A DNA stretch of 64,000 nucleotides from Paenibacillus mangrovi (GCF_022898935.1 NZ_JALIRP010000011.1:62001-126000), one strand, 5' to 3'. Shown: positions 1 to 8,815, counted from the first letter of the stretch. Notes: generated from the letters alone by a model not told the origin. Numbers and translations: made by a program.

Positions 1-2
1 CC

Positions 3-776
3 TGCGCATCCCCGGAGGTGCTGCTCGCCCATATCGGGGCCAAAACAAGCCGGATCAGGCTCGGGACGGGCGCCCTTCTGCTGCCTCACTACAGTCCGCT
101 GAAGGTAGCTGAAAGCTTCCGCCTGCTGGCTGCGCTATATCCGGGGCGCATTGATCTCGGCATCGGCCGGGCTCCGGGCGGTTCCGCTCATGCCTCCATG
201 GCGCTAAGCGGGAACTTTTTGCAAAATGTTGCGGATATGCCTAAGAAGATGAGGGCTTTGGTCAAGCTGATGGAAGATCGTTATGTTTACGAAGATCAGC
301 GGGTACAGGCGAGACCTTTACCGCAAATTCAGCCGGATCTGTGGATGCTGGGCACCAACAGCAAGAGTGCAGGCTTCGCGGCTGAGTATGGCACAGGCTA
401 TGTTTTTGGGCAGTTTATGAGCGAGCGTGACGGAGCTGAAGTGCTGAAGACGTATCGGGAAAGCTTTCGTCCTTCGGCGCTGATGGACAAGCCGCGGATG
501 ATGATGGCGATTGGCATAATTTGTGCCGAAACGGAGCAGGAGGCGAAGCGGCTTCTGCAGACTGCGAAGCTGCCCGGACCGGAGCGAAGTGATCAGGAAG
601 AACGTGCACAGCCGCAGGAACGGCTCATATGCGGTTCACCGGAGCAGGTGAGGGAGCGGCTTGCCGAGCTCTCAGCATCCTGCGGGTGCGAGGAATTTCT
701 CATATTTACGCCTGTCCAGGATTATCCGAAGCGGCTCGACTCGTACCGCTTGCTAGCTTCCTGCTGTTTAGAATAA
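3..776 (+). CDS. LLM-class flavin-dependent oxidoreductase (5' truncated)
   Basis: C-terminal 257 residues of a bacterial luciferase-like monooxygenase, the family that uses FMNH2 or F420 to oxidise small organic substrates in the cytoplasm. The frame is open from base 3 to the TAA at 774-776 and no start codon is needed inside the window, so the real start lies upstream. Family hallmarks are visible: a segment reading SPEVLLAHIGAKTSRIRLG, then LLPHYSPLKVAESFR and LYPGRIDLGIGRAPGG, which is the core of the MsnO8/YceB-like subgroup. An internal GTG at 18 could be miscalled as the start. The substrate cannot be told from sequence. Confidence 0.85.
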   Translation, partial: CASPEVLLAHIGAKTSRIRLGTGALLLPHYSPLKVAESFRLLAALYPGRIDLGIGRAPGGSAHASMALSGNFLQNVADMPKKMRALVKLMEDRYVYEDQRVQARPLPQIQPDLWMLGTNSKSAGFAAEYGTGYVFGQFMSERDGAEVLKTYRESFRPSALMDKPRMMMAIGIICAETEQEAKRLLQTAKLPGPERSDQEERAQPQERLICGSPEQVRERLAELSASCGCEEFLIFTPVQDYPKRLDSYRLLASCCLE

Positions 777-851
777 GGGCATATCAGTCACAGAAATGAA
801 GCAGAAAATCAGTCAGGACAAGGTATTTTTGGAAAGGAACAGTCACATGTT

Positions 852-1844
852 ATGGCGATAAAACAACAGATAGAGCAGGCTTTGGCAAAGGATCAGCCCA
901 TGTACCTTTATACGTATGCGAGCCATGAGACTGAAGCTGAGCTTTGCGGTATGGAGATGCGGGCATTATTTGGTGATGGGATCGTATGTAGAACGGCGTC
1001 CCTGCTGCTCAGCCATCGAAAAATAAATCCCGACCGAAGCCCATTCCTGTCCCTTCGTCTGGATGTCCTTGTGAGCGGTGGCTCGGCGGAGGGGATTGCG
1101 GAGCGGGCAGGCACGGTTCAACAGATTATTAACGGGAACACATTCAAAGTTACGTATATCAAGTCGGGTGACCCTTATACCTATAATGAGCAAAGGGCAT
1201 TTGAACGGTTGGTCGGAAGCAGAATTCACGGCAAGGCTGACATGAAGAAGGCTGACATTACATTCGGGCTGATCTCTGTACAAGGGATCTGGCTGCTTGG
1301 TGTCTGCCATGTTCCGGAGCGGAGCTGGCACGCGCATATTCATAAGCCGCAAAACTATTCCACCGGACTTAGCGCCAAGGCGGCTAGATCTCTGGTTAAC
1401 ATTATGGCGCCAGAAACGGAAGGAGTACGGGTGGTAGACCCATGCTGCGGAATGGGCAATGTTTTGATTGAAGCATTATCCATGGGGATTCATATCCAGG
1501 GGAACGATATCAACCCGCTTGCGATCCGGGGAGCCAGAATCAATCTAAAGCATTACGGTTATCCTGTAGAGCTGGTGACGCTGGGGGATATGAATGAACT
1601 CGAGGGACATTTTGATGCTGCGATATTGGATATGCCCTATAATCTATGCTCCGTTCTTCCGGAAGAAGAACAGAAGCAGATGCTGACCAGCCTTCGCCGG
1701 CTGGCGCCGCGTGCGGTCATCGTTACCACCGAAGAGGATGTGCGGGTACGTGTTGAAGAAGCAGGTTACCGGATCATCGATGAATGCAAGGTGTGGAAAG
1801 GAAGCTTTGTGCGGCAGGTGTGGCTGTGTGAGGCTCTTTTGTAA
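852..1844 (+). CDS. TRM11-like SAM-dependent RNA methyltransferase
   Basis: 330-residue class I methyltransferase of the TRM11/THUMP-associated type, probably modifying a guanosine in tRNA. The SAM-binding motif I reads VVDPCCGMGNVLIEAL (about residue 195), motif II is around GNDINPLAIRGARIN, and the catalytic motif IV is DMPYN (about residue 260), the variant of (N/D)PPY seen in N2-guanine methyltransferases. The N-terminal half has the shape of a THUMP-like RNA-binding region (YLYTYASHETEAELCG), but this is weak. A purine-rich GGAAAGGAAC lies about 12 bases before ATG 852. It is probably not co-transcribed with the truncated upstream gene, which ends 75 bases earlier. The exact target base is unknown. 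Confidence 0.8.
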   Translation: MAIKQQIEQALAKDQPMYLYTYASHETEAELCGMEMRALFGDGIVCRTASLLLSHRKINPDRSPFLSLRLDVLVSGGSAEGIAERAGTVQQIINGNTFKVTYIKSGDPYTYNEQRAFERLVGSRIHGKADMKKADITFGLISVQGIWLLGVCHVPERSWHAHIHKPQNYSTGLSAKAARSLVNIMAPETEGVRVVDPCCGMGNVLIEALSMGIHIQGNDINPLAIRGARINLKHYGYPVELVTLGDMNELEGHFDAAILDMPYNLCSVLPEEEQKQMLTSLRRLAPRAVIVTTEEDVRVRVEEAGYRIIDECKVWKGSFVRQVWLCEALL

Positions 1845-1864
1845 AAGAAAGAGGGTGTGGAAAT

Positions 1865-2284
1865 TTGCAGATTAGAGCTGCCAATAGATCAGACTATCCT
1901 GAATTAAGACAGATATACCTTGAATCACGCCGTAAGAGTTTCGTATGGGAAGACGAAAATGAAATGACTTTAGCAGACTTTGATAAGCATACGAGCGAAG
2001 AGTATATTATTTTGGCAGAGGAAGATCATCGTATATTGGGATTTACTTCTTTATACTTGTCAGATAATTTTATTCATAATCTATTTGTTCATCCTGAATT
2101 CTCAGGTAAAGGCGTCGGCAGCAAGCTGCTTGATGTTGCCACCTTGAAAATGAAAAAACCATTGACGTTGAAGTGCGTATCTGCAAATCATAAGGCTATG
2201 AAGTTCTACGAGAAGAATGGTTGGAAGAAGGTCGTTGAAGAAGGCGTCCCAGGAGAGAAATATTGGGTTATGGTGTATGAATAG
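1865..2284 (+). CDS. GNAT family N-acetyltransferase
   Basis: 139-residue GNAT protein that would transfer an acetyl group from acetyl-CoA to an unidentified amine. The acetyl-CoA loop is FVHPEFSGKGVGSKLLD (about residues 75-92, a variant of Q/RxxGxG/A), and the C-terminal NHKAMKFYEKNGWKKV motif is characteristic of the fold. The start is TTG 1865, preceded by AAAGAGGGTG. It begins 20 bases after the methyltransferase and could share its transcript. It is clearly more AT-rich than its neighbours, so it may be a later arrival. A hairpin terminator follows. Confidence 0.85.
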   Translation: MQIRAANRSDYPELRQIYLESRRKSFVWEDENEMTLADFDKHTSEEYIILAEEDHRILGFTSLYLSDNFIHNLFVHPEFSGKGVGSKLLDVATLKMKKPLTLKCVSANHKAMKFYEKNGWKKVVEEGVPGEKYWVMVYE

Positions 2285-2313
2285 CTCTTTATCATTCGTA
2301 CTTATAAAAATAA

Positions 2314-2371
2314 ACTCCCTAAAATATCATTGGTTTACCCTATGGGTTTTCCAATGCCAGCTTTAGGGAGT
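2314..2371. terminator. bidirectional terminator between convergent genes
   Basis: Arms ACTCCCTAAA and TTTAGGGAGT enclose an inner hairpin (ATTGG...CCAAT), with A-rich sequence before and T-rich sequence after. It lies between the GNAT gene and the convergent dehydrogenase gene, so it can serve both. Confidence 0.7.
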
Positions 2372-2398
2372 ATTTTTGATAGACTGGAGCTAAATTTT

Positions 2399-3370
2399 CT
2401 AGTACATACGCTTGTAATCAACCAGGTTGTGCGGCGGCTTTTGCCCTTGGGCATAGGCCCTGACATTCTCTGTGAAAATATCAACCACGCGCTCGGTGTA
2501 ACGGTCCGTGCTTCCGGCAACATGCGGTGTGATGATGACCTGCTCCATCTCCCACAGTGGATGTTCTGCCGGGAGCGGCTCTTCTTCAAACACGTCGAGT
2601 CCGGCCCCGCTGATGTGGCCGCTGTTCAAAGCTTCGAGAAGAGAGGAGGTGTCTACCGTTGGGCCACGGCCGGCATTGATGAAGCAGGCGCCTTTTTTGG
2701 CTGCGTTCCACGCGGCGGCATTAAACATATGATGTGTCTCCTCCGTTAACGGCAGTACGTTGACAATATAGTCACCTTGACCAAGCGCTTCGTGTAAGCT
2801 CTCCATCGTATACATTTGATCCACATGGGGCTCCGGCTTATCCGACCGTCTCACGCCAATCACCCTCATGCCAAACGCTTTGGCTAGACGGGCTGTCTCC
2901 CTGCCGATTTCGCCTACGCCAACGATCACCAGTGTTTTACCGTTTATTTCGCCCAGTGTTTGAAGTCCGGGAGCCGTCAGATTCGGCTGCCACTTCTTTT
3001 TCAGCTGTTGACGTACGGCAACATGCATCTGGCGCGAGAAGGAGAGCATCATGGCCAAAATGCTTTCCGAAATCGGGATGGCATGCACACCGCTGGAATT
3101 CGTCAGCAGTATCCCCTTATCCCTTAGACGTTCCAAAGGCAGGGTATCTACACCGGCGGACCAGGTCTGCACCCACTTTACGTTGCTGTCCTCCTGGAGT
3201 ACATACTCGGCAATTGTTTTCGACCATCCGACGATGATTTCCGCATTTTTGACCTGTTCAGGGCCGAGCTCGTTCTTTTTTTTGATAATCACTTTAAAGC
3301 CAGGAGCAGCCTCCTCAATCTGATGAATTTGTTCTGGTGTCAGGGAATGAAGACATACGATTTGTTTCAT
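2399..3370 (-). CDS. D-2-hydroxyacid dehydrogenase (NAD-dependent)
   Basis: 323-residue member of the D-isomer specific 2-hydroxyacid dehydrogenase family, which interconverts 2-oxoacids and D-2-hydroxyacids with NAD(P)H in the cytosol. The Rossmann motif GVGEIGRETARLAKAFGM is near residue 145, followed by the charged cofactor-specificity strand GVRRSD. Catalytic residues are visible as Arg in INAGRG, Glu in FEEEPLP and His in ITPHVAGST. The start at 3370 is chosen because GAGGAGGCAAAGC precedes that ATG; an in-frame ATG at 3385 lies inside the Shine-Dalgarno sequence. R-x-x-D after the second strand suggests NADP may also be accepted. Physiological substrate unknown. Confidence 0.9.
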   Translation of the reverse strand: MKQIVCLHSLTPEQIHQIEEAAPGFKVIIKKKNELGPEQVKNAEIIVGWSKTIAEYVLQEDSNVKWVQTWSAGVDTLPLERLRDKGILLTNSSGVHAIPISESILAMMLSFSRQMHVAVRQQLKKKWQPNLTAPGLQTLGEINGKTLVIVGVGEIGRETARLAKAFGMRVIGVRRSDKPEPHVDQMYTMESLHEALGQGDYIVNVLPLTEETHHMFNAAAWNAAKKGACFINAGRGPTVDTSSLLEALNSGHISGAGLDVFEEEPLPAEHPLWEMEQVIITPHVAGSTDRYTERVVDIFTENVRAYAQGQKPPHNLVDYKRMY

Positions 3371-3596
3371 GCTTTGCCTCCTCATTCTATGATTATGTAC
3401 GCTATGTATTACTTTCTAGGATACCAGATTCAAACATGGAGTGAAACGTGAGTGACCGCAGCAATCGGATCATCCTTTTCTTTACATGGAGACTAATGAA
3501 CTAAGGATTTTTTTTGAAGGGAAAAGTGATTTTTGGGATATGATAAAATGACGGTATTATATAGTAGGAAAAATTTCCGGAAGGGGTAATTTCGAC

Positions 3597-4205
3597 ATGA
3601 ATCAATTAAGTCTGGAGCAACCGCTGCGATTGTTTATCGCCGTTAAATTATCGGGAGAATTAAAATCCAAGCTGGAGAAATGGAGAAAAGAACAGCAGCC
3701 AACTTTATCTTTTAAAAAATGGGCCCATAGGGAAGATTATCATATTACCATCCAGTTTTTGGGGGATGTCAATCCTACTCTTGTACCGGATATCTCGAAA
3801 AAGCTTCAGGAAACAGCAAGCCAATTAAATCCATTTGTTCTTGGACTTGGTGAGGTGGGCGTCTTTGGTACCGAGAGCTCTCCGAGGGTGCTTTGGGCTG
3901 GAGTAATTGACCACAATCATATGCTCATCCGTCTGCAGGAAGCGGTAACTCATGCGATGGAGGATTTCGGATTTGTGAAGGAGTCCCGTCCTTATCGTCC
4001 GCATATCACAATTGCCCGAAAATACGCAGGAAATGAGCCATTTCAGCTAGCTTCACTCCCGCCTGTTCTTCCGCAAACAGCGTCTTTGAAACAGGGAGAA
4101 GGAGAGAGCTTCTGGACTGTAAATGAATTTGCACTTTTTTCCACGCATTTGCACGATCGGCCAATGTATGAGATACTAGAATCCTTCCGCGTAGTGGAAT
4201 ATTAG
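3597..4205 (+). CDS. thpR: RNA 2',3'-cyclic phosphodiesterase (2H family)
   Basis: 202-residue 2H phosphoesterase (LigT/ThpR), which opens 2',3'-cyclic phosphate ends of RNA. The two catalytic HxT/S motifs are plain: HITIQFLG near residue 44 and HITIARKY near residue 134. The length is typical of ThpR. ATG 3597 follows GGAAGGGG at a good distance. The gene is monocistronic by position: a divergent dehydrogenase lies upstream, and about 260 bases separate it from the next gene. Its exact cellular role is not settled for the family. Confidence 0.9.
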   Translation: MNQLSLEQPLRLFIAVKLSGELKSKLEKWRKEQQPTLSFKKWAHREDYHITIQFLGDVNPTLVPDISKKLQETASQLNPFVLGLGEVGVFGTESSPRVLWAGVIDHNHMLIRLQEAVTHAMEDFGFVKESRPYRPHITIARKYAGNEPFQLASLPPVLPQTASLKQGEGESFWTVNEFALFSTHLHDRPMYEILESFRVVEY

Positions 4206-4386
4206 TAGATTGATATTTTTCGGGTTTTATTTTAGTCATATTCAAAAATTCCTGCACATCAAAAACAATAAGCTATTTCCCTTAGCCGTATCCTGTGAAC
4301 CGTAAAATTGTGCCGTCACGAAGCTGGTGTTGTAACAAGAGTACCTATGTTTTCCTTTTTTCTTGTATTCGCGGATGCAGCAAGTC

Positions 4387-4428
4387 ACTGAAAATGTTTT
4401 TCGGGTTTTCGAAACCTTTATTTTCAGT
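4387..4428. other. stem-loop in the leader of the SleB-type hydrolase gene
   Basis: Arms ACTGAAAAT (4387-4395) and ATTTTCAGT (4420-4428) enclose an inner hairpin GGTTTTCGAAACC. There is no T-run after it, so it is not a standard terminator. It ends 30 bases before the ribosome binding site of the next gene. Confidence 0.5.
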
Positions 4429-4468
4429 TACATAAGAAGGGAATGTGCCGGGATATAGGAGGAGAAAT

Positions 4469-5329
4469 ATGTACACTCTAAGACAAAACCGCTGGATGGC
4501 TGTGCTGATCGGAGTTCTTCTGGTGTGTTTCTCTGCGATTTGTTTGCTTATTCAAAATGAACAGGCTAGTAAATTGCAGTATAATAGTAGCTCGAATCTG
4601 AATCCTTTTGATTCTATTCCTTTGGGTAAGACTCAAGTCGCGGCTGTCAAAGCGCAGAATATACAGAATACGCAGCAATCATCTCAGCTTAGGCTACCCT
4701 TAGGCATTGAAAACGCTAATAATATTAATTTGTGGAAAAATAAACCGGAAGCAATCTTTATTGAAAGTCTTCCTGCTAAATCGCCACAGGCAAAGGCGAA
4801 GCTGGAAGATAAGCAGCTGAACGCAAAACCGAAGGCTGCAAAAGTGAAGGTTTCGGAGCAGAAAGAGCTGAATCCTCAGCTTACTCCCCCTAAAAAATTA
4901 TTCTTCAGCCGGACCAAACTGCTAAGTCCATCAGAACAGGAGAAATCGACCTGGCAGTATAATGTATCCGCTGAGGATGTGCTCCTGCTGCAAAAAATTG
5001 TCATGGCAGAAGCAGAAGGCGAACCGTACCAAGGCAAAATTGCTGTAGCGAATGTTGTCTTGAACCGCCTGCGGTCAGCCAATTTTCCCAATACGATAAA
5101 AGAGGTTATCTATCAAAAACATCAGTTCAGTCCTGTGGCTAACGGACGATTTGACCGCGTGAAGCCAAGCGAGGATTGTATTCATGCTGTCAACGAAGCC
5201 TTGAACGGCAAGAAGGCCGTAACGGATGATACGTATTATTTCTTGTCTCTAAAGCTGGCGGAAGATCTGACCGTACATCATACGCGTACATTCGAGAAAC
5301 AGATCGGTAATCATTCTTTTTACAAATAA
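4469..5329 (+). CDS. SleB/CwlJ-type cell wall hydrolase
   Basis: 286-residue membrane-anchored cell wall hydrolase. A TM/signal-anchor (about residues 8-29) is followed by a long Lys/Ala/Gln-rich low-complexity linker, then the Hydrolase_2 (SleB/CwlJ) domain in the last 120 residues. Hallmarks are the catalytic Glu in IVMAEAEGEPYQGKIAVANV, the VVLNRL stretch, HQFSPV and the terminal F..QIGNHSFY. The family cleaves muramic-lactam cortex peptidoglycan during germination or acts on vegetative wall. ATG 4469 has AGGAGG 6 bases upstream; an in-frame GTG at 4445 lacks a site. The leader contains a stem-loop. Confidence 0.88.
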   Translation: MYTLRQNRWMAVLIGVLLVCFSAICLLIQNEQASKLQYNSSSNLNPFDSIPLGKTQVAAVKAQNIQNTQQSSQLRLPLGIENANNINLWKNKPEAIFIESLPAKSPQAKAKLEDKQLNAKPKAAKVKVSEQKELNPQLTPPKKLFFSRTKLLSPSEQEKSTWQYNVSAEDVLLLQKIVMAEAEGEPYQGKIAVANVVLNRLRSANFPNTIKEVIYQKHQFSPVANGRFDRVKPSEDCIHAVNEALNGKKAVTDDTYYFLSLKLAEDLTVHHTRTFEKQIGNHSFYK

Positions 5330-5410
5330 ATACCAATTGGTTATGATAGGGATAGATCGTTATTCAATCAAACTGGTTTGGGTAATTTATTGTAGGAGGT
5401 GGCTCTTTTG

Positions 5411-6094
5411 ATGAAAATTACGTATTACGGCCATTCTTGCGTGCTTGCAGAGGCTGGCGGCAGAAGTGTGATAATTGATCCTTTTCTGACAGGAAATCCG
5501 GCTTCGGGAATCTCGCCCAAGGATATTCATGTGGACGCTGTTCTGCTGACGCATGGTCATTCGGATCATTTTGGAGACTGTATCGAAATCGCCAAGGCGA
5601 ATGATTGCCCGATTATTGCTGTATTTGAACTGGCGGAATACTGCCGGAGCCAGGGTGTTCAAGCCTTTGGGATGAACATTGGCGGCGGACACTCCTTTGA
5701 CGGCTTCAAGGTGAAATACACGCTGGCTTTTCACAGCTCTTCTGTGCAGGTTGGAGACTCCTGGATTTACGCAGGGGAACCTGGAGGCATTTTGCTGACA
5801 ATGGGGAACAAAACCTTTTTCCATGCGGGTGATACGGGGTTGTTCGGTGACATGCGCCTGATCGGTGAGATGAACAAGATCGATGCGGCTGCACTCCCGA
5901 TCGGAGACGCGTTCACCATGGGACCGGACGATGCGCTGCTGGCGGCCAAATGGCTGCGTGCGGAAAAAGTGCTGCCGATTCACTACAATACATTCCCGGC
6001 CATTCAGCAGGACGGATCTCTTTTCTGCGAACGGCTGAGTCAGGAAGGCATGAAGGGATACCCGCTGAAGTCGGGCGAAAGTTTCGAAATCTAG
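5411..6094 (+). CDS. UPF0173 metal-dependent hydrolase (YtkL-like)
   Basis: 227-residue metallo-beta-lactamase fold protein of the UPF0173 family (B. subtilis YtkL). The metal-binding motif HGHSDHFGD (HxHxDH) is near residue 52, with further ligands in HAGDTGLFGD and PIHYNTFP. ATG 5411 gives the family's usual start, MKITYYGHSC; the TAGGAGG at 5393-5399 also allows TTG 5408. The substrate is unknown, and the family is often compared with lactonases or phosphodiesterases. Confidence 0.9.
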   Translation: MKITYYGHSCVLAEAGGRSVIIDPFLTGNPASGISPKDIHVDAVLLTHGHSDHFGDCIEIAKANDCPIIAVFELAEYCRSQGVQAFGMNIGGGHSFDGFKVKYTLAFHSSSVQVGDSWIYAGEPGGILLTMGNKTFFHAGDTGLFGDMRLIGEMNKIDAAALPIGDAFTMGPDDALLAAKWLRAEKVLPIHYNTFPAIQQDGSLFCERLSQEGMKGYPLKSGESFEI

Positions 6095-6180
6095 AGTTGT
6101 CTTTGCAACTGACAAACACCCCCTCGTTTCTTGGGCATATACTGGGGAATGATTAGCCTACAGGAAAGGCGGGTGCAAGG

Positions 6181-6669
6181 GTGAACTACCGGGATAACGG
6201 AAGCGGTTCGATCGCCGTTCAAGACCTGCAGTATGTCATTCAGGCAGAATACCGTTCCATGATATATGCACAGCGCCTTCTGTTTCTTGCACCTCCGGAA
6301 CACCAGATGCATTTCAGCAGATATGTCGAAACGAAGCAAAAGGAACGGCTCGTGGTCTGGACGCGCCTATATTATCATTTAACCGCCTGTTATCCGGTGT
6401 TCAGCAAGGTGAAACCGCCAAGGGACTATGTGTCCGGGCTCAAAACGGCCATTGAAGATACGCTTGATACTGCTGATTTTTATGCATGGCTTCACGACAG
6501 CTCGCAGGACCCCTACCTTCGGAATATACTGCAGCGTGCCATGAACGGGGAGACAAGATGGGCGGTAAGGCAGCAATTTCTATACAGCAGCTATTTGCTT
6601 GAGAACGGGGATAAGGTGAAAGGCAAAGGGTTTACTGATGTAACAAAAAAACAGCTTCCTCCTGTATAG
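6181..6669 (+). CDS. ferritin-like / rubrerythrin-like small protein (hypothetical)
   Basis: 162-residue soluble protein, all helical by eye. Its pattern (QDLQYVIQAEYRSMIYAQRL, then YVETKQKERLVVWTRLYYHL, then IEDTLDTADFYAWLHD, then AMNGETRWAVRQQFLY) suggests a four-helix bundle with acidic residues spaced as in ferritin-like proteins. A clean pair of ExxH metal motifs is missing, so iron binding is not assured. The GTG start at 6181 follows GGAAAGGCGGG. The stop codon lies inside the terminator stem. I do not assign a function. Confidence 0.65.
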   Translation: MNYRDNGSGSIAVQDLQYVIQAEYRSMIYAQRLLFLAPPEHQMHFSRYVETKQKERLVVWTRLYYHLTACYPVFSKVKPPRDYVSGLKTAIEDTLDTADFYAWLHDSSQDPYLRNILQRAMNGETRWAVRQQFLYSSYLLENGDKVKGKGFTDVTKKQLPPV

Positions 6670-6684
6670 GGAGGAGCTGTTTTT
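6651..6684 (+). terminator. Rho-independent terminator overlapping a stop codon
   Basis: Stem ACAGCTTCCTCC / GGGAGGAGCTGT with a short loop, followed by TTTTT. The TAG of the upstream gene (6667-6669) is inside the structure, so coding sequence doubles as terminator. Confidence 0.8.
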
Positions 6685-6696
6685 GCGTATTACCGT

Positions 6697-7866
6697 TTAT
6701 AGCCTGCCGTTCCGTGATGAAGTATGCAGGTCTTCCTGCCGCAACAATTCGAGCACCTGCTGTGCGCAGTAACAAGGCTCGCTGCCTGGCTCTGTGCTAA
6801 CCAGAGATTTCAGCCTATTATGTTCCACTTGATCGTATTCATGAACCAGACGATGATGCCAACGGTGCAGAACCTCTGGGGAATGAATCATTTCCGCGCT
6901 CCCAAGCTCCACGAAATATTGGCCGTTCTCTTCTTCCTGCCCAGGAAGAACTTCAAAAAACAGCATTGGGATGCCTTTCGCCAGGCCTTCCGTGCATGTC
7001 ATCCCTCCGGGCTTCGTGATCAGCAGGTCGGACACATCCATCCACTTATGAATCTCCTTCGTATATCCGAGCAGGTGAATGTTAGAATGACCAAACAGGG
7101 GGCTGTTTTTCATCTTTTGAAGGATCTTTTCGTTGCTGCCCGTGCAGAAGATGAGCTGAATCTGATCGGCCCAGGAAATCAGCAACTTGATCATCTCTTT
7201 GTTGAAGGAAACGCCCCAGCCACCGCTCATGATCAGAATCGTCGGCATGCGTTTAAGTCCTAGCTCCTTTATCAGCTGCTCCTTGTCTGTCCTTTCCCAG
7301 AAGTTCGGGTGAACAGGGATTCCGGTTACTTGAATGGAAGAGGCCGGGACATTTCGGCGAAGCAGTAAGCCTTTGACCTTAGGTGAAGACACCAGATATT
7401 GATTAACTTCCTTATTCACCCAAGTAGCATGGACATCATAATCCGTAATCAGCGTAACCAGCGGCACATGTATGCCCTGCCTTTTGAGACGCGAGATCAC
7501 AGCATTGGGAAAAGGATGCGTACATACGATCAGATCCGGTTTAAGCTGTTTAATGACTTGAGCCGCCTGGGTGTAAAAAATCCGGTGCAGAGCAAGCTTG
7601 GTCAGTCGGTTGAGCGATTTATTATATTGCTTGCGGTAGAGCATCCCGACCAGTTTGGGACTGCTGCTGACCGTCTTGCGGTATGCTGACAGGATCAAAG
7701 GTCCCATCGTCGGATTTAAAAATTTACCGAGCTCGATGACGCGGCACTGCAGATGAGGGTCGAGCCTCTTCATCCCGGTCGCTAGTGCGTAAGCTGCTTG
7801 CGTATGGCCTGTGCCGAATCCTTCGGACAGCAGCAGCACTCTCTTTTTCCGCATGTTTTCACCCAC
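6697..7866 (-). CDS. UgtP/MGDG-synthase-like glycosyltransferase (GT28)
   Basis: 389-residue glycosyltransferase with the split MurG fold. The N-terminal domain begins RKKRVLLLSEGFGTGHTQAA, the diacylglycerol glucosyltransferase signature, and continues with a segment like the MGDG synthase N domain (PDLIVCTHPFPN). The C-terminal nucleotide-sugar domain has IMSGGWGVSF and PGGMTCTEGLAKGIPML (the sugar-nucleotide loop). It probably glycosylates diacylglycerol at the inner membrane face to make glycolipid or lipoteichoic acid anchor. Either GTG 7866 (after GGAAGG) or ATG 7854 may be the start. It stands alone and convergent with the ferritin-like gene. Confidence 0.82.
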   Translation of the reverse strand: MGENMRKKRVLLLSEGFGTGHTQAAYALATGMKRLDPHLQCRVIELGKFLNPTMGPLILSAYRKTVSSSPKLVGMLYRKQYNKSLNRLTKLALHRIFYTQAAQVIKQLKPDLIVCTHPFPNAVISRLKRQGIHVPLVTLITDYDVHATWVNKEVNQYLVSSPKVKGLLLRRNVPASSIQVTGIPVHPNFWERTDKEQLIKELGLKRMPTILIMSGGWGVSFNKEMIKLLISWADQIQLIFCTGSNEKILQKMKNSPLFGHSNIHLLGYTKEIHKWMDVSDLLITKPGGMTCTEGLAKGIPMLFFEVLPGQEEENGQYFVELGSAEMIHSPEVLHRWHHRLVHEYDQVEHNRLKSLVSTEPGSEPCYCAQQVLELLRQEDLHTSSRNGRL

Positions 7867-8035
7867 TTTTCCTTCCTCTATCTTACAGGAGGAAATGGTA
7901 AAAATCCATAAACGACTGTCTTTTAGGAAGAGTTGCCTGACGGCGCATGAAAGAAAATAAATGAAAATATTCTGAAAAATCGCCTGGGAGGGGTTGTCAG
8001 AGGAGTAAGAACGTGATAAAGTATGAATCGACCAT

Positions 8036-8060
8036 ATGACTAGATCGGGAATCTGGTCAT
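8036..8060. promoter_or_regulatory. candidate TetR operator, copy 1
   Basis: 25-bp dyad ATGAC-N15-GTCAT, with further symmetry inside (AGAT...ATCT). It lies about 50 bases upstream of the tetR start. The same arms and the same 15-base spacing recur upstream of the YhgE/Pip gene. Confidence 0.6.
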
Positions 8061-8108
8061 TCTAATATTCAAGAATTCAACAATGATGAAGGAAAGGAGG
8101 GGAAGGAT

Positions 8109-8702
8109 ATGCCTGCAGTAGATCGTCGAGAGCAAATCCTTCATGCGGCAGCACAGTCATTTGCCCTGTTTGGATACAAGGCGACGACGATGGATCAGGT
8201 AGCGAAAATCGCGAATGTAGGCAAAGGGACTATCTACACCTTCTTTACCAACAAGGAAGAGCTGTTTGACGAAATTTTGTACAGTGTCATTTTGGAGATG
8301 AAGGAACTGGCCGAGAGCAAGATCAGGCGGGAGCATACTTTTTTTGAGAATCTCTACAGCGTCCTGGATGCTTTGCTGGAATTCAGGGACGACCATGAAC
8401 TGCTCATCAAGCTGTCCCAGGAAGTCCGCGATGTCGGTACGCCAAAGGCCAGAGAAGGGATCGCGAAGCTTGAGCGTGTCATCCTGGATAATTTAGAGAG
8501 GGAAATTGCCTATGCGCGAAATCAGGGTGAGATCAAGCCATGTGATCCACAAGTGGTCGCCATTGTCTTGTTCAAGCTGTATATTGCTTTGACTTCCGAC
8601 TTCAATCAAATCCGGGAGCCTTTAAGCAAGGATGAAATTCATCACTATATCCGATTGTTTATGGCAGATGGTCTCGCGAATGTTCCTGAAGGAGCAGCAT
8701 AA
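8109..8702 (+). CDS. TetR/AcrR family transcriptional regulator
   Basis: 197-residue TetR-type repressor. The N-terminal HTH (residues 8-55) reads REQILHAAAQSFALFGYKAT, then IANVGKGTIYTFFTNKEELF, the textbook form of the family. The C-terminal ligand-binding domain is less conserved. ATG 8109 is preceded by the strong site GGAAAGGAGGGG. It sits 160 bases upstream of, and in the same direction as, the YhgE/Pip membrane protein gene. Both promoter regions carry an ATGAC-N15-GTCAT dyad, so self-control and control of the neighbour are likely. The inducer is unknown. Confidence 0.9.
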   Translation: MPAVDRREQILHAAAQSFALFGYKATTMDQVAKIANVGKGTIYTFFTNKEELFDEILYSVILEMKELAESKIRREHTFFENLYSVLDALLEFRDDHELLIKLSQEVRDVGTPKAREGIAKLERVILDNLEREIAYARNQGEIKPCDPQVVAIVLFKLYIALTSDFNQIREPLSKDEIHHYIRLFMADGLANVPEGAA

Positions 8703-8790
8703 ACATCTGAATAGCAGGGGCAAACCATGCTTCCAAGTACGTGCAGTCCATGACAGACGGCCGGAAAAGGAAGTTTTTATCGGCCTTAAA

Positions 8791-8815
8791 ATGACCGAAT
8801 GATCAAAATAGTCAT
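8791..8815. promoter_or_regulatory. candidate TetR operator, copy 2
   Basis: ATGAC-N15-GTCAT dyad 47 bases before the start of the YhgE/Pip gene. Arms and spacing are identical to the dyad at 8036-8060. Confidence 0.6.

Noticed and set aside
4206..4468. c-di-AMP (ydaO-type) riboswitch before the cell wall hydrolase
   Set aside because: The expected GGGGAAC/GGGUGAAUC blocks are absent; only a simple hairpin is seen.
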